Source: Methanobacteriota archaeon | GTDB taxonomy: Archaea; Thermoplasmatota; Poseidoniia; Poseidoniales; Poseidoniaceae | Assembly (NCBI GenBank): GCA_002731395.1 | Contig: PCBQ01000080.1 | Coordinates: forward strand, 1 to 13,811 | Direction: 5' to 3' | DNA length: 13,811 nucleotides | In this document: positions 12,776 through 13,811 of the stretch, in pieces | Numbering within the stretch: the first letter of the stretch is position 1 | How the letters are laid out: every line of letters starts with the position of its first letter | Position numbers and translations under genes: made by a program | The notes under the pieces: model-generated | What the model saw: only the letters and a program-made list of their open reading frames with translations | Told to the model about the DNA's origin: nothing | Database searches by the model: none

Positions 12776-13811
12776 ATGAGCGACGAACCGATTCGCGTCG
12801 ATGAAGTGGCGTGGCAGCGCCGCTGGGACGAGGAAGGCGTGTTCATCGCCCCCAACAATGGCGAACGCCCGACCTTCTACTGCCTCGAGATGTACCCCTA
12901 TCCTTCGGGCAAGATGCACATGGGGCACGTTCGGAATTATTCCATCGGGGATGCTGTGGCCCGTTACAAGCGGATGCGCGGTTTCGATGTGCTGTACCCC
13001 ATGGGATTCGATTCCTTTGGTATGCCCGCTGAAAACGCTGCGATCGAAGAAGGAGGTCATCCTCACGACATCACCGAGCGAAACATGGCCAGCATCACCG
13101 CGCAAATCAAGCGGATGGGCTTTTCCTACGATTGGGGCCGATTGGTGAAGAGCCATGACCCCAACTACTACCGGTGGAACCAGTGGTTTTTCCTGAAATT
13201 CCTCGAGCAAGGCTTGGCTTATCGCGAACAGGCTCCTGTCAACTGGTGCGAGCCGTGCACCACCGTGCTGGCCAACGAGCAGGTCAAAGCGGGCCGGTGC
13301 TGGCGATGCAACGGCCCAGTGATCCAAAAGGACATGAGTCAATGGTTCCTCGACCTGCCCAAGTACGCTCAGGAATTGGTCGACGGGCTGGACGCCATCG
13401 ACTTCCCAGAACACGTGTCCTTGCTTCAGAAGGATTGGCTGGGTCGCTCTGAAGGCGCGGAAATCGCCTTTCAGCTCGAGGACAATCTCGGCGAGGTTCG
13501 CGTCTTCACCACACGTCCGGACACCTTGTTTGGCGTGACCTTCCTGACGATGGCCCCCGAGCACCCGATGGCCGCTGATCTGATGGCTGGTCGTCCGGAG
13601 GAAGCGGCCTGGCGTGACCTTCGTGATGAGGTGGCGCTGCTGTCTGAGTTCGACCGCATCAAGCAGATGAAGAAGAAGAAAGGCATCTTCTCTGGCCTTC
13701 ACGTGATTCACCCGCTGACCGGAGAACGCATTCCGATGTGGTTCGGCAATTTCGTCATCGCATCCTATGGAACCGGGGCTGTGATGGCCGTTCCTGGGCA
13801 CGATCAGCGTG
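12776..13811 (+). CDS. leuS: Leucyl-tRNA synthetase, bacterial type, 3' truncated by window
   Basis: Attaches leucine to tRNA-Leu in the cytoplasm (class Ia synthetase). The first ~345 codons are present of an expected ~800-870. Visible features in order: MYPYPSGKMHMGHVRNYS with the HIGH-type motif HMGH (48-51); DSFGMPAENAA (~77-87); a zinc-ribbon-like set CEPC / CWRC (C158, C161, C175, C178); MSQWFLDLPKYA; KDWLGRSEGAEI at the entry of the CP1 editing insert; TTRPDTLFGVTF, the threonine-rich editing motif (~246-257); and TGAVMAVPGHDQR at the window edge, containing the aspartate that anchors the amino group during editing. The KMSKS motif lies beyond the window. The wording of these motifs (PYPSGKxHMGHVRNY, PMGxDxFGxPAENAA, CP1 directly after SxGAEI) is that of bacterial and organellar LeuRS, not the archaeal/eukaryotic form. 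In an archaeal genome this implies ancient horizontal transfer. Confidence 0.96.
   Translation, partial: MSDEPIRVDEVAWQRRWDEEGVFIAPNNGERPTFYCLEMYPYPSGKMHMGHVRNYSIGDAVARYKRMRGFDVLYPMGFDSFGMPAENAAIEEGGHPHDITERNMASITAQIKRMGFSYDWGRLVKSHDPNYYRWNQWFFLKFLEQGLAYREQAPVNWCEPCTTVLANEQVKAGRCWRCNGPVIQKDMSQWFLDLPKYAQELVDGLDAIDFPEHVSLLQKDWLGRSEGAEIAFQLEDNLGEVRVFTTRPDTLFGVTFLTMAPEHPMAADLMAGRPEEAAWRDLRDEVALLSEFDRIKQMKKKKGIFSGLHVIHPLTGERIPMWFGNFVIASYGTGAVMAVPGHDQR

Noticed and set aside
12722..13801. 359-codon open frame on the minus strand opposite leuS
   Set aside because: Antisense to an unmistakable leucyl-tRNA synthetase; no domain in its translation.
1..13811. tRNA or rRNA genes, insertion sequences, transposases, phage genes
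   Set aside because: No cloverleaf-like segment, rRNA-like sequence, terminal inverted repeats or transposase/integrase motifs were seen; virtually all of the window is occupied by the nine genes listed.

Overview
The window is a gene-dense, GC-rich stretch with nine protein genes and no RNA gene, insertion sequence or CRISPR array that I can see. The best guess for the source is an archaeon of the marine Euryarchaeota / Thermoplasmatota type (Poseidoniales, formerly Marine Group II). Three things point that way: a membrane-anchored regulator with two C-terminal winged-helix domains; a giant calcium-repeat surface protein and a small membrane protein with a Pro/Gln/Met-rich tail; and a TATA-like box placed for a leaderless transcript. 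Against a simple reading, the leucyl-tRNA synthetase is of the bacterial type and ribulose-phosphate 3-epimerase is more common in bacteria. The assignment is therefore an inference, not a certainty.

Layout. (1) 1-3083 holds surface-glycan and envelope genes: the 3' part of a Wzx-like flippase (+), a small membrane protein (-) and a GT-B glycosyltransferase (-). (2) 3093-4212 holds ribulose-phosphate 3-epimerase (-), whose stop is 9 bases before the glycosyltransferase start so the two look like an operon, and a divergent thioredoxin (+). (3) 4214-9360 holds a winged-helix/STAND-type ATPase (-) divergent from a 1163-residue secreted, membrane-anchored protein (+). That protein carries a seven-bladed WD-type propeller followed by a long thrombospondin-type-3-like calcium-binding stalk. 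The two start codons are only 26 bases apart. (4) 9351-12725 holds a glyoxalase II / persulfide-dioxygenase-like metallo-beta-lactamase hydrolase (-), divergent from an 856-residue transmembrane regulator (+) with Cys-paired outer beta domains and two cytoplasmic winged helices. (5) 12776-end holds the first ~345 codons of leuS (+).

How the genes may work together (inference): the window mixes housekeeping functions (LeuRS, Rpe, Trx) with cell-surface construction (flippase, glycosyltransferase, adhesin-like stalk protein) and two unusual regulators, each transcribed away from a neighbour across a very short spacer. The most interesting objects are the propeller-plus-calcium-stalk protein with its quantised repeat spacing, and the one-protein transmembrane regulator with repeated disulfide-type sensor domains.

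Genes are packed tightly: three convergent pairs overlap or abut (22-base overlap, 1-base gap, 10-base overlap), and no gene-free stretch exceeds about 85 bases.
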